Part shown: one piece after another, positions 46,318 through 55,189 of the stretch
How positions within the stretch are numbered: position 1 is the stretch's first letter
Layout of the letters: the number at the start of each line of letters is the position of its first letter
Origin: Nannocystis sp.
Lineage (GTDB): Bacteria; Myxococcota_A; Polyangia; Nannocystales; Nannocystaceae
Length of the DNA stretch: 64,000 nt
Assembly: GCA_016712315.1 (NCBI GenBank)
Contig: JADJRG010000022.1
Location: 744,001 to 808,000 of the forward strand
Reading direction: 5' to 3'
Position numbers and translations under genes: made by a program
The notes under the pieces: model-generated
Database searches by the model: none
Seen by the model: only the letters and a program-made list of their open reading frames with translations
What the model was told of the DNA's origin: nothing

Positions 46318-47379
46318 GTGCGTCGCCGCCCCCGCCTGCTCCACCCCGTCCCGCTCGCCCTCACCGCCGCGTTCGCCTGCTCGCCTGCGGGTGAAGCGGA
46401 TCCCAGCACCGACGCCACCACCGCGCCCACCTCGATCACCGGCGCCACGGCCACCTCGATCACCACCGCGCCGGCCACCACCGGCGCCACCACGGAAGGT
46501 GGGGAGAGTGACAGCGTCGCCACCGCCACGGGCGGATCTGGCACCACCGGCGCCAAGCTCGATCTCCCTGACGACGTCGATCTCCCTGGCTGCGACGCCG
46601 TCGACATTCTCTTTGTCATCGACAATTCCGCCTCCATGGCGATCTACCAAGAGGGCCTCGCTGCCGCCTTCCCTGGCTTCGTCGACGCCATCTTTGACAA
46701 CCTCCCCGCCGAGGTCGATCTCCACGTAGGGATCACCACCACCGACTTTTTTTGCAGCGGTTGCGCGTGCCCAGACTCGACCATTGGTTGTCAGTCCAAC
46801 GCCGATCTCGAGACCCTGCTCATGTATTACATCCCCCCCACCGACGGCAACAACGCCGTCAACGGCAGCCAGGGCCGCCTCTTTGAGCATGGCGGCCAGC
46901 CTTACTTCGCCACCAACACCAGCGCCGATCCTGCGCCTCTCAAGAACTGGTTCACCGCCGCCGCCCAGGCCGCTGGCGAGCTCGGCTGCTCCTTTGAGAT
47001 GCCCGTCGCTGCCGCCTCGTACATCGCGCATCCAGCCAACAACCTCACCAACAAGAATTTCATCCGCGACGAGGACGCCGTCCTCCTCCTCTTCTTCCTC
47101 ACCGACGAGCCGGACAAGTCCCCCGAGCCCGTCGCGGACTACAAGCAAATGCTCCTCGACGCCAAGGCCAATTGCGGGGGAGCCGACTGCATCCTCACTG
47201 CTGGCCTCATCCCCCTCTGCGTCGAGGGGATCAACCAAAAGCTCTGGCAATACATGACCGCCTTCGGAGAGCCCCCGATCATCGGCGACATCCAAGACAT
47301 CAGCGCCTACAACGCCGTCATCGGCCAAGCCCTAGCCGCCACCCTCAAAGACACCTGCAGCAACATCCCCCAGGGCTAA
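46318..47379 (+). CDS. VWA-like lipoprotein with Thr/Ser-rich stalk
   Basis: A 353-residue protein. GTG 46318 is chosen because the signal peptide (LHPVPLALTAAFAC) follows closely. A stalk rich in Thr, Ala and Ser (residues 25-75) leads into a VWA-like domain: CDAVDILFVIDNSASMAIYQ carries the DxSxS metal site. Then LHVGITTTDFFCSGCACP and VLLLFFLTDEPDKSPEP follow. Cys residues are few and mostly paired. It is likely displayed on the outer membrane. It begins 51 bp after the YceI-like gene, on the same strand. Confidence 0.78.
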   Translation: MRRRPRLLHPVPLALTAAFACSPAGEADPSTDATTAPTSITGATATSITTAPATTGATTEGGESDSVATATGGSGTTGAKLDLPDDVDLPGCDAVDILFVIDNSASMAIYQEGLAAAFPGFVDAIFDNLPAEVDLHVGITTTDFFCSGCACPDSTIGCQSNADLETLLMYYIPPTDGNNAVNGSQGRLFEHGGQPYFATNTSADPAPLKNWFTAAAQAAGELGCSFEMPVAAASYIAHPANNLTNKNFIRDEDAVLLLFFLTDEPDKSPEPVADYKQMLLDAKANCGGADCILTAGLIPLCVEGINQKLWQYMTAFGEPPIIGDIQDISAYNAVIGQALAATLKDTCSNIPQG

Positions 47380-47461
47380 GACACCCCACCCTCTTATACC
47401 AATCCCGCCCCAATCCCGCCCCCATTCCCACCTCACCCCCCGCCACAAGTCCCACCTCCCC

Positions 47462-47552
47462 CCCCCATTCCCACCTCACCCCTCCCCCCATTCCCACCTC
47501 AGCCACCCCCCCATTCCCACCTCAGCCACCCCCCCATTCCCACCTCAGCCAC
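47462..47552. repeat. 23-bp tandem repeat, four copies
   Basis: The word ATTCCCACCTCA recurs with exact 23-bp spacing at 47467, 47490, 47513 and 47536. The unit is CCCATTCCCACCTCAGCCAC with C-rich filling, and the first copy is slightly diverged. A further isolated copy is at 47424. Confidence 0.8.
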
Positions 47553-47555
47553 CGG

Positions 47556-47740
47556 GCCGGGGCGGCGGCGGCGGTGGGACGCCAGCGGAGGGGGTCCCCC
47601 ATGATTGCCGCCCACAGGCCGCCGATCGAACCCGCGCCCTCCAGCCTCTCGCGCGGTCTCTCTGCCTCCCGCCGGCCGAGGACGGAATCATGGGGGGGGC
47701 GCCGCGCCAGCGAGGGACCCACCGCCGCCGCCGCCCCGGC
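47556..47740. repeat. Inverted repeat of about 185 bp total span
   Basis: 23 bases at 47556-47578 (GCCGGGGCGGCG, then GCGGCGGTGGG) are repeated exactly in reverse complement at 47718-47740. Inside each arm the word CCCCCATGATT or its complement AATCATGGGGG also pairs. The arrangement resembles a short non-autonomous element but lacks a visible target duplication. Confidence 0.6.
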
Positions 47741-47822
47741 GCGCCTCACCCTCCACCGCCGCCGCCGCCCCGGCGCGCCTCACCCTCCACCGCCGCCGCC
47801 GCCCCGGCGCGCCTCCCCCCCA
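47721..47822. repeat. 34-bp tandem repeat, three copies
   Basis: Copies start at 47721, 47755 and 47789, each beginning ACCGCCGCCGCCGCC and running to CGGCGCGCCTC; the last copy diverges at its end. Confidence 0.8.
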
Positions 47823-47905
47823 CCCCGGCACGCGCGCCCGCGCTCTCACGCACCCAGCCGCGCAGCCCGCCCCAACAACGTCACCTCTGGTAACCTCGGG
47901 CCAGC

Positions 47906-49351
47906 ATGGGACTCAACGTCACCGCCTCGCTCGGCATCGCCTTCTTGGTGCTCGCCTTCTTCGTCGTCTTTTTGATGTTCCACCTCTGGGGATATCCTTT
48001 TGACAAGGCCACCCGCACCAGCGCCGCGCCGCCTGGTCTCATGCGCCTCCACCGCCTCGCGGGTTGGCTCTACGTCGTCATTTATATCGTCATGATGGTC
48101 GCCATGGTCCCCCGGCTCTGGGAGTACCAAGTCGAGTTCCCGCCGCGCACCGTCGCCCACCTTCTCTTTGGCATCGGGATCGGAGTCATTCTCCTCGTCA
48201 AGGTCGCGATCCTCCGCTTCTTCCGCCACTTTGAGGAGTGGATGCCGGTCCTTGGCGTCCTCCTCCTCACCTGCACCATCATGCTCTCGACCCTCTCCTT
48301 GCCGCTCGCGCTCCGCGAGTACAGCCTCGCCAGCAGCGCCGCTGGCGGCAACGTCTACAGCCAAGAGAGCCGCGAGCGGGTCACCAAGCTCCTCCCGACC
48401 GCCGGCCTCCCAGAGGGCGCCCCGCTCGATCAGCTCGCCACCGCCGAAGCCCTCCGAGCGGGCCGCAACGTCTTGTCTGGCAAGTGTGTCGTCTGCCACG
48501 ACCTCAAGACCATCCTCGTCCTCCCGCGCAGCCCTGGCGGCTGGTGGAAGATCGTCGATCGCATGGCCAACAAGCCCACCTTCGCCGAGCCCATGACCGA
48601 GCTCGAGACCTATCAAGTCACCGCCTATCTCATCGCCATCAGCGGAGATCTCCAGCGCGACGCCAAGCAGAGGAGGGCCGAGGAGGACAAGCGCAAGGAC
48701 TCGGCCATGGACATCGCCCAAGACGCCGCCGCCACCGATCAAGGCGCGGCCGGCGAGCTCCCCCCCTTCGACGCAGCCGAGGCGGCCGCCACCTACGAGC
48801 GCGTCTGCGCCTCCTGCCACGGCCTCGAGGAGACCGAGTCCGCCCCGCCCAAGGACGCCGACCAGGTCAAGGATCTGATCATCCGCATGATCCGCGAGAA
48901 CGGCATGGAGGCCAGCAAAGAGGAGCTCGACCTCATCTACCTCCACATGGTCAAGAAGTTCGCGGGAGGCCGCTTAAACCCCGCCCCCGCCGAAGTCCCA
49001 GCGGCTGCCCAGCCCGTCGAGCCCGAGCCTGAGCCCGAGCCGACCGCCGAGGTTGAGACCCAGCCGACCAAGGCCCCCAAGAAGCCCGCTGCCGCCGGCA
49101 TCGACGCCCGCCCGCTCTACGACAAGCACTGCAAGTCGTGCCACGCCATCGACGGCAGCGGCACCGAGGCCATGAAGAAGAACTCGATCCCGGATCTTAC
49201 GGACAAGGCGTGGCAGGCCAAGCACAGCAAGGCCAAGATCGTCGCCGCGATCGTCAACGGCGTCCCGGACACCAAGATGAAGTCGTACAAGGACAAGCTC
49301 AGCGCCGACGAGATCGACGCCGTCGCCGCCCTCGTCAAGAAGATGAAGTGA
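47906..49351 (+). CDS. Membrane-anchored triheme cytochrome c
   Basis: A 481-residue protein with four predicted N-terminal membrane helices (residues about 8-28, 55-75, 85-105, 115-135) followed by a large soluble part. Three haem c sites appear: CVVCH (about 193), CASCH (about 305) and CKSCH (about 413). The linker between the second and third is rich in Pro and Glu (EPEPEPEPTAEV). The layout suggests electron transfer at the inner membrane toward the periplasm. Haem-binding Met/His ligands beyond CxxCH were not traced. The gene reads alone; a two-component gene pair converges from the other strand 23 bp later. Confidence 0.8.
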   Translation: MGLNVTASLGIAFLVLAFFVVFLMFHLWGYPFDKATRTSAAPPGLMRLHRLAGWLYVVIYIVMMVAMVPRLWEYQVEFPPRTVAHLLFGIGIGVILLVKVAILRFFRHFEEWMPVLGVLLLTCTIMLSTLSLPLALREYSLASSAAGGNVYSQESRERVTKLLPTAGLPEGAPLDQLATAEALRAGRNVLSGKCVVCHDLKTILVLPRSPGGWWKIVDRMANKPTFAEPMTELETYQVTAYLIAISGDLQRDAKQRRAEEDKRKDSAMDIAQDAAATDQGAAGELPPFDAAEAAATYERVCASCHGLEETESAPPKDADQVKDLIIRMIRENGMEASKEELDLIYLHMVKKFAGGRLNPAPAEVPAAAQPVEPEPEPEPTAEVETQPTKAPKKPAAAGIDARPLYDKHCKSCHAIDGSGTEAMKKNSIPDLTDKAWQAKHSKAKIVAAIVNGVPDTKMKSYKDKLSADEIDAVAALVKKMK

Positions 49352-49374
49352 GACCTGGCCGCGGCCCGCAGGCC

Positions 49375-51132
49375 TCAGCCGCTGCGCGGCAGCAGCAGCC
49401 AGAACGCCGAGCCGCGCGGCGTCACCGCGTCCACCCCGACCCGGCCGTCCATCGCCTCCACCAAGTGCTTGACGATCGCCAGCCCCAGCCCGGTCCCCCC
49501 GACCTCCCGCGAGCGCCCTGGATCCACCCGATAGAAGCGCTCAAACACCCGATCCCGGTGCTTTGGCGCGATCCCTGGCCCGTTATCACGGACCTCGATC
49601 CGCACCGCCCCGTCCTCCTCGACCCGGCTCACCACCTCGATCCTCCCGCCCTCTTGCGTGTACTTCACCGCGTTGTCGACCAAGTTCAGCAGCACGTGCT
49701 CGAGCGCCGCCGCGTCCGCCCACACCCGCACCTCTGGGCCGATCGAGTCGATCACCTCGATCGACCGCTCGTCGGCCAGGCTCTCCACCGAGTCGACGAT
49801 CCGGGCCACGATCGGCGCCAGCGCCACCGTATCTAATTTGAGCTCATACGACCCTGACTCGATCCTCGAGATCTCCAACAGATCCCCCACCAGCGCCGCC
49901 AGCCGGTCCGCGTTGCGCAGCATCGCCTCCAAGAAGCGCCGCGCGATCTCAGGCCGCTCCAGCGCCCCGTCGAGCAGCGTCTCCGCGTTCGCCCGGATGA
50001 TGCTCACCGGCGTCCGCAGCTCGTGCGACACGTTCGCCACGAAGTCGCGGCGGATCGTCTCCAGCCGCCGGATCTCCGTCACGTCGTGCATCACCACCAC
50101 CGCCCCGCTCGCCCCCCGCAGCGGGCTCGCGTACGCCATGATCCGCCGCGGGGTCGGCTCGGGCACCGTAAATTCGCGGCGCTCCGGCGTCCCTGCCAGC
50201 GCCGCCTCCACCAGCTCTTGCAGCGCTGGCACCCGGATCCGCTCGCCCACCGTCTCGCCGCTGCGCTCGACCGTCAAGCTCAGCAGCGCCAGCGCCGCCC
50301 GGTTGATCAGCGTCAAGCGCTGCGCCTGGTCGACCGCGATCACCGCCTCGTCCATCGACTCCAGCACCGCCTCGAAGCGCGAGCGCTCGACCGCCAGCGC
50401 CGCCACCGTCGCCTCCAGCTCGTCCGCCAGCCGGTTGATCGAGCCCGCCAGCCCCCCCAGCTCGTCCTGCGCCACCACCTCGATCTTGTAGTGAGCCCCG
50501 CCGCCGTCGGCGACCCGCCGCGCGTCCCGCACCAGCGAGCGCAGCGTCCGCGACAGCAAGTGCGACGCCGCCGCGCTCATCAGCAGCGCCCCCAGCAGCC
50601 CGATCAGCCCCGCCACCCCCAGCGCCACTCGCAGCCGCGCCACCGCCTCTTCCACCTCGCGCAGCGGCCTGGCCACTCGCAGCGTCCCGCTCGCCCCGAC
50701 CACCGCGAACGGCACCGCCACGTACAGCATCGGCGTCCCCACGCTCGCCGAGTCGCGCTCTGCCACCCCGACCCCGCCCGCGCGCGCGGCGATCACCTCT
50801 GGGCGCCCCTCATGGCCCGCCAGATCGTCCAGCTCTGCCAGCGCGAACTCCGAGTCGCCCACCACCGTCCCGTCGTCCAGGATCATCGTCACACGCGCCG
50901 CCGCGGGCGTCGCCAGCGCGTCTGCCAGCCCGTCCAAGCTCGCCGGATCGGCCGCGCCCAGGCGCCCCACCATCACCGCCGCCGCCTCCGCGTGGCTGCG
51001 CAGCTCCGCCTCGATCCGCCCGCGCGTCCAGCCGCGCAGCTCCAGCTCCAGATACGCCCCGCTCACCGCCACCGCGCCGAGCACCAGCAGCGCCGACAGC
51101 CCGAAGATCTTCCCGCGGATCCCCCAGCTCAA
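49375..51132 (-). CDS. PhoR-like sensor histidine kinase (HAMP, PAS)
   Basis: A 585-residue inner-membrane sensor. TM1 about residues 8-28, a periplasmic sensor region to about 165, TM2 about 170-195, HAMP and PAS-like segments (ELGGLAGSINRLADELEAT; AVIAVDQAQRLTLINRAAL). Then come the phosphoacceptor helix FVANVSHELRTPVSIIRANA and the ATP-binding domain (NLVDNAVKYT, DNGPGIA, GTGLGLAIVKHLVEAM). The start is an unusual TTG at 51132, with a GGTG ribosome-site-like stretch before it. It lies 21 bp after the response regulator gene, with which it forms an operon. The PhoR label rests on architecture; no phosphate-transport genes are in the window. Confidence 0.85.
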   Translation of the reverse strand: MSWGIRGKIFGLSALLVLGAVAVSGAYLELELRGWTRGRIEAELRSHAEAAAVMVGRLGAADPASLDGLADALATPAAARVTMILDDGTVVGDSEFALAELDDLAGHEGRPEVIAARAGGVGVAERDSASVGTPMLYVAVPFAVVGASGTLRVARPLREVEEAVARLRVALGVAGLIGLLGALLMSAAASHLLSRTLRSLVRDARRVADGGGAHYKIEVVAQDELGGLAGSINRLADELEATVAALAVERSRFEAVLESMDEAVIAVDQAQRLTLINRAALALLSLTVERSGETVGERIRVPALQELVEAALAGTPERREFTVPEPTPRRIMAYASPLRGASGAVVVMHDVTEIRRLETIRRDFVANVSHELRTPVSIIRANAETLLDGALERPEIARRFLEAMLRNADRLAALVGDLLEISRIESGSYELKLDTVALAPIVARIVDSVESLADERSIEVIDSIGPEVRVWADAAALEHVLLNLVDNAVKYTQEGGRIEVVSRVEEDGAVRIEVRDNGPGIAPKHRDRVFERFYRVDPGRSREVGGTGLGLAIVKHLVEAMDGRVGVDAVTPRGSAFWLLLPRSG

Positions 51133-51153
51133 GCCGTCACCTGCCGGTCGCGC

Positions 51154-51864
51154 TCACAGCTCGGACCCCTCGCTCAGCTCGGTCGTGAAGCGATATCCCA
51201 CCCCGCGCAGCGTCTCCACGTAGTCTGCCACCGCCCCCAGCTTCTTGCGCAGCCGTCGCACGTGCGTATCGACCGTCCGCGTCGTCAAGCCTGGCTGCAC
51301 CCCCCACACATCGAGCAGCAGCGCGTCACGCGTCTGCACGCGCCCGCGGCGGGCGATCAGCGTCGTCAGCAGGCGGAACTCGAGCGCCGTCAGCACCACC
51401 TCCTCGTCGTCCACCCACACCCGATGCCCTTCCATATCCACCCGCACCCGCCCGTACGTCGCTGGCGCCGTCGCCGACTCTGCCGCGGGCGCCTTTCGCC
51501 GCAGCACCGCCTTCACCCGCAGCATCAGCTCACGCACGCTGAACGGCTTGACCACGTAGTCATCGGCGCCCACCTCGAAGCCGACCACGCGATCAACCTC
51601 CTCCGCCTTCGCCGTCATCATGATGATCGCCACCGCCTTGGTGCGATCACGAGCCCGGAGCTGCTGGCACACCTGCGTGCCCGACATATCGGGCAGCATC
51701 AAGTCGAGCAGCACCAGGTCGGGCACCTGATCGCCGCTCGCGATCTCGAGCCCGTGCTTGCCGGTGTACGCCGAGCGCGCCCGAAAGCCCTCTTTTTCGA
51801 GGTTGTACTCGAGCGTCGCGACCAGATCGCGCTCGTCGTCGATGATGAGGATGAGCCCGCTCAT
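51154..51864 (-). CDS. PhoB-like response regulator
   Basis: A 236-residue two-domain regulator. The receiver domain (residues 1-120) contains ILIIDDERDLV, the phosphorylated Asp in LVLLDLMLPDMSG, and MMTAKAEEVD and DDYVVKPFSV. The OmpR/PhoB winged helix (about 135-232) follows: LLTTLIARRGRVQTRDALLL and RTVDTHVRRLRKKLG. ATG 51864 is chosen rather than an upstream start because the receiver fold begins there. It would be phosphorylated by the sensor encoded just downstream. Confidence 0.9.
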   Translation of the reverse strand: MSGLILIIDDERDLVATLEYNLEKEGFRARSAYTGKHGLEIASGDQVPDLVLLDLMLPDMSGTQVCQQLRARDRTKAVAIIMMTAKAEEVDRVVGFEVGADDYVVKPFSVRELMLRVKAVLRRKAPAAESATAPATYGRVRVDMEGHRVWVDDEEVVLTALEFRLLTTLIARRGRVQTRDALLLDVWGVQPGLTTRTVDTHVRRLRKKLGAVADYVETLRGVGYRFTTELSEGSEL

Positions 51865-51957
51865 GGCGATCAACCGCGCCCATCATACACAGATCCGAGC
51901 GCCGCATGGGCCCCTGCGCGCGGCTGCAAGCGCGCGCAAACGCCCGATCGCGCGGAT

Positions 51958-52356
51958 CTATCCGCGCAGCCGCGCCGCGAACGCCCGCAGCGCGTCGATC
52001 ACGGTGAAGATCCCGACCAAGCGCCCGTTCTCCATCACCACCGCTGTCCCGATCTTGTGCTCCGCGAGCGCCTCCACCACCTCCACCAGCGGCGTCTCAG
52101 GGGAGATCGCATACGGCTCCGCCGTCATCGCCTCGGCCACCGTCACCGCCGCGGGATCGACCCCTGGCAAGCTCTCGACCATCGCCAGATCGCGATCGCT
52201 GACGATCCCCACCACGATCCCCCCCTCGAGCACCGGCAAGTGGCGGATCCGGTGCTCACGCATCCGCCTCGCCGCCTCGACCATGGTTTGAGCCCGTCCG
52301 ATCGAGAACGGCGCGGGGGTCATGAATTTTCGGATCGTGGAGTCTGAGTCGTGCAT
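51958..52356 (-). CDS. CBS-domain protein (tandem pair)
   Basis: A 132-residue protein made of two CBS motifs: HRIRHLPVLEGGIVVGIVSD in the first and KIGTAVVMENGRLVGIFTVI in the second. Such pairs bind adenine nucleotides as energy sensors. The start at ATG 52356 is the first Met before the domain. It is divergent from the universal stress protein gene (111 bp between starts), and the two may be co-regulated stress responders. Confidence 0.85.
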   Translation of the reverse strand: MHDSDSTIRKFMTPAPFSIGRAQTMVEAARRMREHRIRHLPVLEGGIVVGIVSDRDLAMVESLPGVDPAAVTVAEAMTAEPYAISPETPLVEVVEALAEHKIGTAVVMENGRLVGIFTVIDALRAFAARLRG

Positions 52357-52467
52357 CGCCAAGTCGCCGTAACCCACTCTCCCGCCCCGACGCAACGCGG
52401 CGCTCGCGATCCCGCAAAATTTTCGCCAGCGATGACGTACAGCCCCCAGAGCCTCTACCCTCAGCGC

Positions 52468-52890
52468 ATGTACCAAAACATCCTCGTCGCCCTCGACGGG
52501 TCGCCGCGGGCCGCCGTGGTCCTCCGCCACGCCATCGCCATCGCCGAACGTTTTGGCGCCAAGCTCCACCTCTGCCGCGCCGTCAACATCCCCCTCGGCC
52601 TGCCCCCGGACGCCTGGACCCTCACCGGCGACGAGCTCACCGCCGCCCTCATCGACGGCGCCACCAAAGAGCTGAGCGACGCCGCGATCACCGTCCCTGA
52701 CGCCCACCGCGGCCAGATCATCTGCAAGCTCGGCCGCCCCGCCAAGATCATCGAGGACGCCGCGGAGGCGCTCGCCGTCGACCTCGTCATCATCGGCAGC
52801 CACGGCTACCACGCCCTCGACAAGCTGCTCGGCACCACCGCCGCCCGCGTCGTCAACCACGCCACCCGCCCGGTGCTCGTCGTCCGCTAG
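52468..52890 (+). CDS. Universal stress protein (UspA family)
   Basis: A 140-residue UspA-fold protein. It begins YQNILVALDGSPRAAVVLRH and ends with the nucleotide-binding pattern VIIGSHGYHALDKLLGTTAA followed by PVLVVR (G-x2-G-x9-GS/T type, here with TTAARV). It would act as a cytoplasmic dimer under stress. ATG 52468 agrees with the family start. Confidence 0.88.
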   Translation: MYQNILVALDGSPRAAVVLRHAIAIAERFGAKLHLCRAVNIPLGLPPDAWTLTGDELTAALIDGATKELSDAAITVPDAHRGQIICKLGRPAKIIEDAAEALAVDLVIIGSHGYHALDKLLGTTAARVVNHATRPVLVVR

Positions 52891-52905
52891 CCGCGCCCGC
52901 GCGCC

Positions 52906-55050
52906 ATGCCCGCGCCGCGCCGCTGCATCCTCCTCCGAGGCGACCCCCAGCGCACCGCCGAGGCCGCCGAGCGCCTGCTCGCCGCCCAGCCCGCCGACGC
53001 TCAGCTCTGGATCAGCGACGATCCACCCTGTCCTTCAAGACAGGCTACCCCGGCCAAACAGGTCAAGCGCCTGCTCGGACGCGCCTACGACGCCGTCGTC
53101 CTCGACCTCCACCGCCGCCTCGACCCCGATCTACTCGCCGCCGCTCAAGGCTTCCTCTGGGGCGGCGGCGCCCTCCTCCTCCGCCTCCCGCCGCCCGGCC
53201 CTTCACCGCTCGCAGCCCGCGCTCCCCTCGCCGTCCCGCCGTACCCGCTCCAGGCCGTCGGCGATCGCCTCTGGCAGCGCCTCGAGGCGCACCTCGCCGC
53301 GGCGCCCTGCGTCGAGCACACCCCGCCCGCGCGCCCGCTCGCGCCCCTCACCCACCACCCCCACGGCAGCCGCGCCCAAGCCCGCGTCGTCGACGCCCTC
53401 GTCGCGCAGCTCCGCGCCCCTGATCCCGCCTGCGTCGCCCTCATGGCCGGCCGCGGCCGCGGCAAGTCCAGCGCCCTCGGCCTCGCCCTCCGCCGCCTCC
53501 GCGCCGAGCGCCCGCGGCTCCGCGTCGCCGTCACCGCCGCCGATCCTCTCGCCGCCGCCGAGCTGCTCCGCTTCGCCGAGGGCCCCACCACCTGTCCCGA
53601 CGACCAGCCGCTCTTCACCCCCGTGCTCGACCTCCTCCACGGCGACCCCGCCTACGATCTCCTCCTCATCGACGAGGCCGCCCAGCTCCCCGTCCCGCTG
53701 CTCCAGCGCCTCACCCTCGCCCACCCCCGCGCCCACCTCGCCTTCGCCACCACCACCCACGGCTACGAGGGCACCGGCCGCGGCTTCGTCCTCCGCTTCC
53801 TCGCCTGGGCCGAGCGCCAGCCGCGCCCGCTGCTCCGCCTCTACCTCGACGAGCCGATCCGCTGGTCCGCCGGCGACCCCGTCGAGCGCCTCATCGACGA
53901 CCTCCTCTGCCTCGACGCCGCCATACCTGACCTCCAAGACACCTCGCCCGCCCCGACGCCCGCGCCGCTACCTGCCCCTAGGGACAGCACCGAGCGCGCC
54001 GCGCGGCGCCCCCCTCCTCGCGCCGATCCCCCCGAATTCGAGCCCCTCCAGGTCGACCGCGACCGCCTCGCCGCCGACGAGCCCGCCCTCCGCCAGCTCT
54101 TCGGCCTGCTCGTCCACGCCCACTACCGCACCACCCCCGCCGATCTCCACCGCCTGCTCGACGCCCCCAACCTCGATCTCCACGCCCTGCGCTGGCGCGG
54201 CCAGATCGTCGCCGCCACCCTCATCGCCCGCGAGGGCGAGCTCCCGCCCGCCACCTGCGAGGCCCTCGCCGCCGGCGCCGCCCAGCTCCGCGGCCACGCC
54301 CTCGCCGACACCCTCATCACCCACAGCCTCTGCCCCGAAGCCGGCGCCCTCACCCTCATCCGCAGCGTCCGGATCGCCGTCCACCCGCAGCTCCGCCGCC
54401 GCGGCCTCGCCACCCGCCTCATCGAGCACGTGCACGCCGCCTACCCCCACGCCCACCTCTTCGGCACCCTCTTCGGCGCCACCCCGGAGCTGCTCGCCTT
54501 CCGCCGCGCCCTCGGCTACCAGCTCGTCCGTGTCGGCGTCGCTCGCGGCAGCCGCACCGGCGAGCCCGCCGCCGTCATGATCCGGCCCACCAGCCCCGCC
54601 GCTGAGGCCCTCGTCCACCAGCTCCGCCACCAGCTCGCCCACGCCCTGCCCACCCAGCTCCACCTCCTCAGCCGCGACGGCGAGCTCCACCTCGATCCCG
54701 AGCTCGATCGCTCCCTACGCGCCGATCTCCCCCACGTCGATCCCCCGGACGACCTCACCTGCGCCCGCGTCGTCGCCCGCTACGCCGCCAGCGCCCAGCC
54801 CTACGAGCTCATCGCCCACGCCCTCATCCCGTGGCTGCGCCGCCGCAGCGATCATCTCGCCCACCTCACCCCCACCGCCCGCGCCGTCGTCGAGGCCCGC
54901 GTCCTGCGCGGCGAGCCCTGGCCCCATGTCGCCCGCCTCGCCGGTCTACCCAGCGCTGGCGCCGCCATGCGGGCCCTACGCCCGGCGATCCGCGCCCTGC
55001 TCAGCGCCGAGCCCTCACCGCCGCAAAAACATCCTATCTCACCGCTATAA
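52906..55050 (+). CDS. tmcA: tRNA(Met) cytidine acetyltransferase TmcA
   Basis: Makes N4-acetylcytidine at position 34 of elongator tRNA-Met. The 714-residue product has a nucleotide-binding helicase-like domain with P-loop VALMAGRGRGKSSALGLALR and Walker B YDLLLIDEAAQLPVPLLQ. A GNAT acetyltransferase domain follows (LTLIRSVRIAVHPQLRRRGL, then THLIEHV-like ATRLIEHV), and then an RNA-binding end. A Pro/Ala/Arg-rich stretch near residues 350-375 is an insertion between the domains. The gene follows the universal stress protein by 15 bp. Confidence 0.88.
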   Translation: MPAPRRCILLRGDPQRTAEAAERLLAAQPADAQLWISDDPPCPSRQATPAKQVKRLLGRAYDAVVLDLHRRLDPDLLAAAQGFLWGGGALLLRLPPPGPSPLAARAPLAVPPYPLQAVGDRLWQRLEAHLAAAPCVEHTPPARPLAPLTHHPHGSRAQARVVDALVAQLRAPDPACVALMAGRGRGKSSALGLALRRLRAERPRLRVAVTAADPLAAAELLRFAEGPTTCPDDQPLFTPVLDLLHGDPAYDLLLIDEAAQLPVPLLQRLTLAHPRAHLAFATTTHGYEGTGRGFVLRFLAWAERQPRPLLRLYLDEPIRWSAGDPVERLIDDLLCLDAAIPDLQDTSPAPTPAPLPAPRDSTERAARRPPPRADPPEFEPLQVDRDRLAADEPALRQLFGLLVHAHYRTTPADLHRLLDAPNLDLHALRWRGQIVAATLIAREGELPPATCEALAAGAAQLRGHALADTLITHSLCPEAGALTLIRSVRIAVHPQLRRRGLATRLIEHVHAAYPHAHLFGTLFGATPELLAFRRALGYQLVRVGVARGSRTGEPAAVMIRPTSPAAEALVHQLRHQLAHALPTQLHLLSRDGELHLDPELDRSLRADLPHVDPPDDLTCARVVARYAASAQPYELIAHALIPWLRRRSDHLAHLTPTARAVVEARVLRGEPWPHVARLAGLPSAGAAMRALRPAIRALLSAEPSPPQKHPISPL

Positions 55051-55189
55051 ACCCCGCGAGCCCTCCCTCACGGCGACGTTTCGTCGGAATTCACCACCAT
55101 AGAGCCCTCTCAAATACCCCATAATCCGTTGTACTTACGCCGCAGATCGCCCCTCGCCGACCCCGCCCATACGTTACTCTCTGGCCCAC
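55051..55189. other. Intergenic region before cysD
   Basis: 139 bp with comparatively AT-rich stretches (CAAAAACATCCTATC; CATAATCCGTTGTACTT). It probably holds the promoter of the sulfate-activation operon. I see no SAM or cobalamin riboswitch pattern. Confidence 0.35.

Larger units (their letters stand above)
47380..47905. other. Repeat-rich gene-free region upstream of the triheme cytochrome gene
   Basis: 526 bp with no convincing gene. It holds two families of tandem repeats and an inverted repeat (listed separately). Open frames here are Pro/Arg/Ala-rich and arise from the repeats. Confidence 0.7.

Noticed and set aside
55051..55189. SAM or cysteine-linked riboswitch before cysD
   Set aside because: No conserved aptamer motifs seen; only AT-rich sequence.
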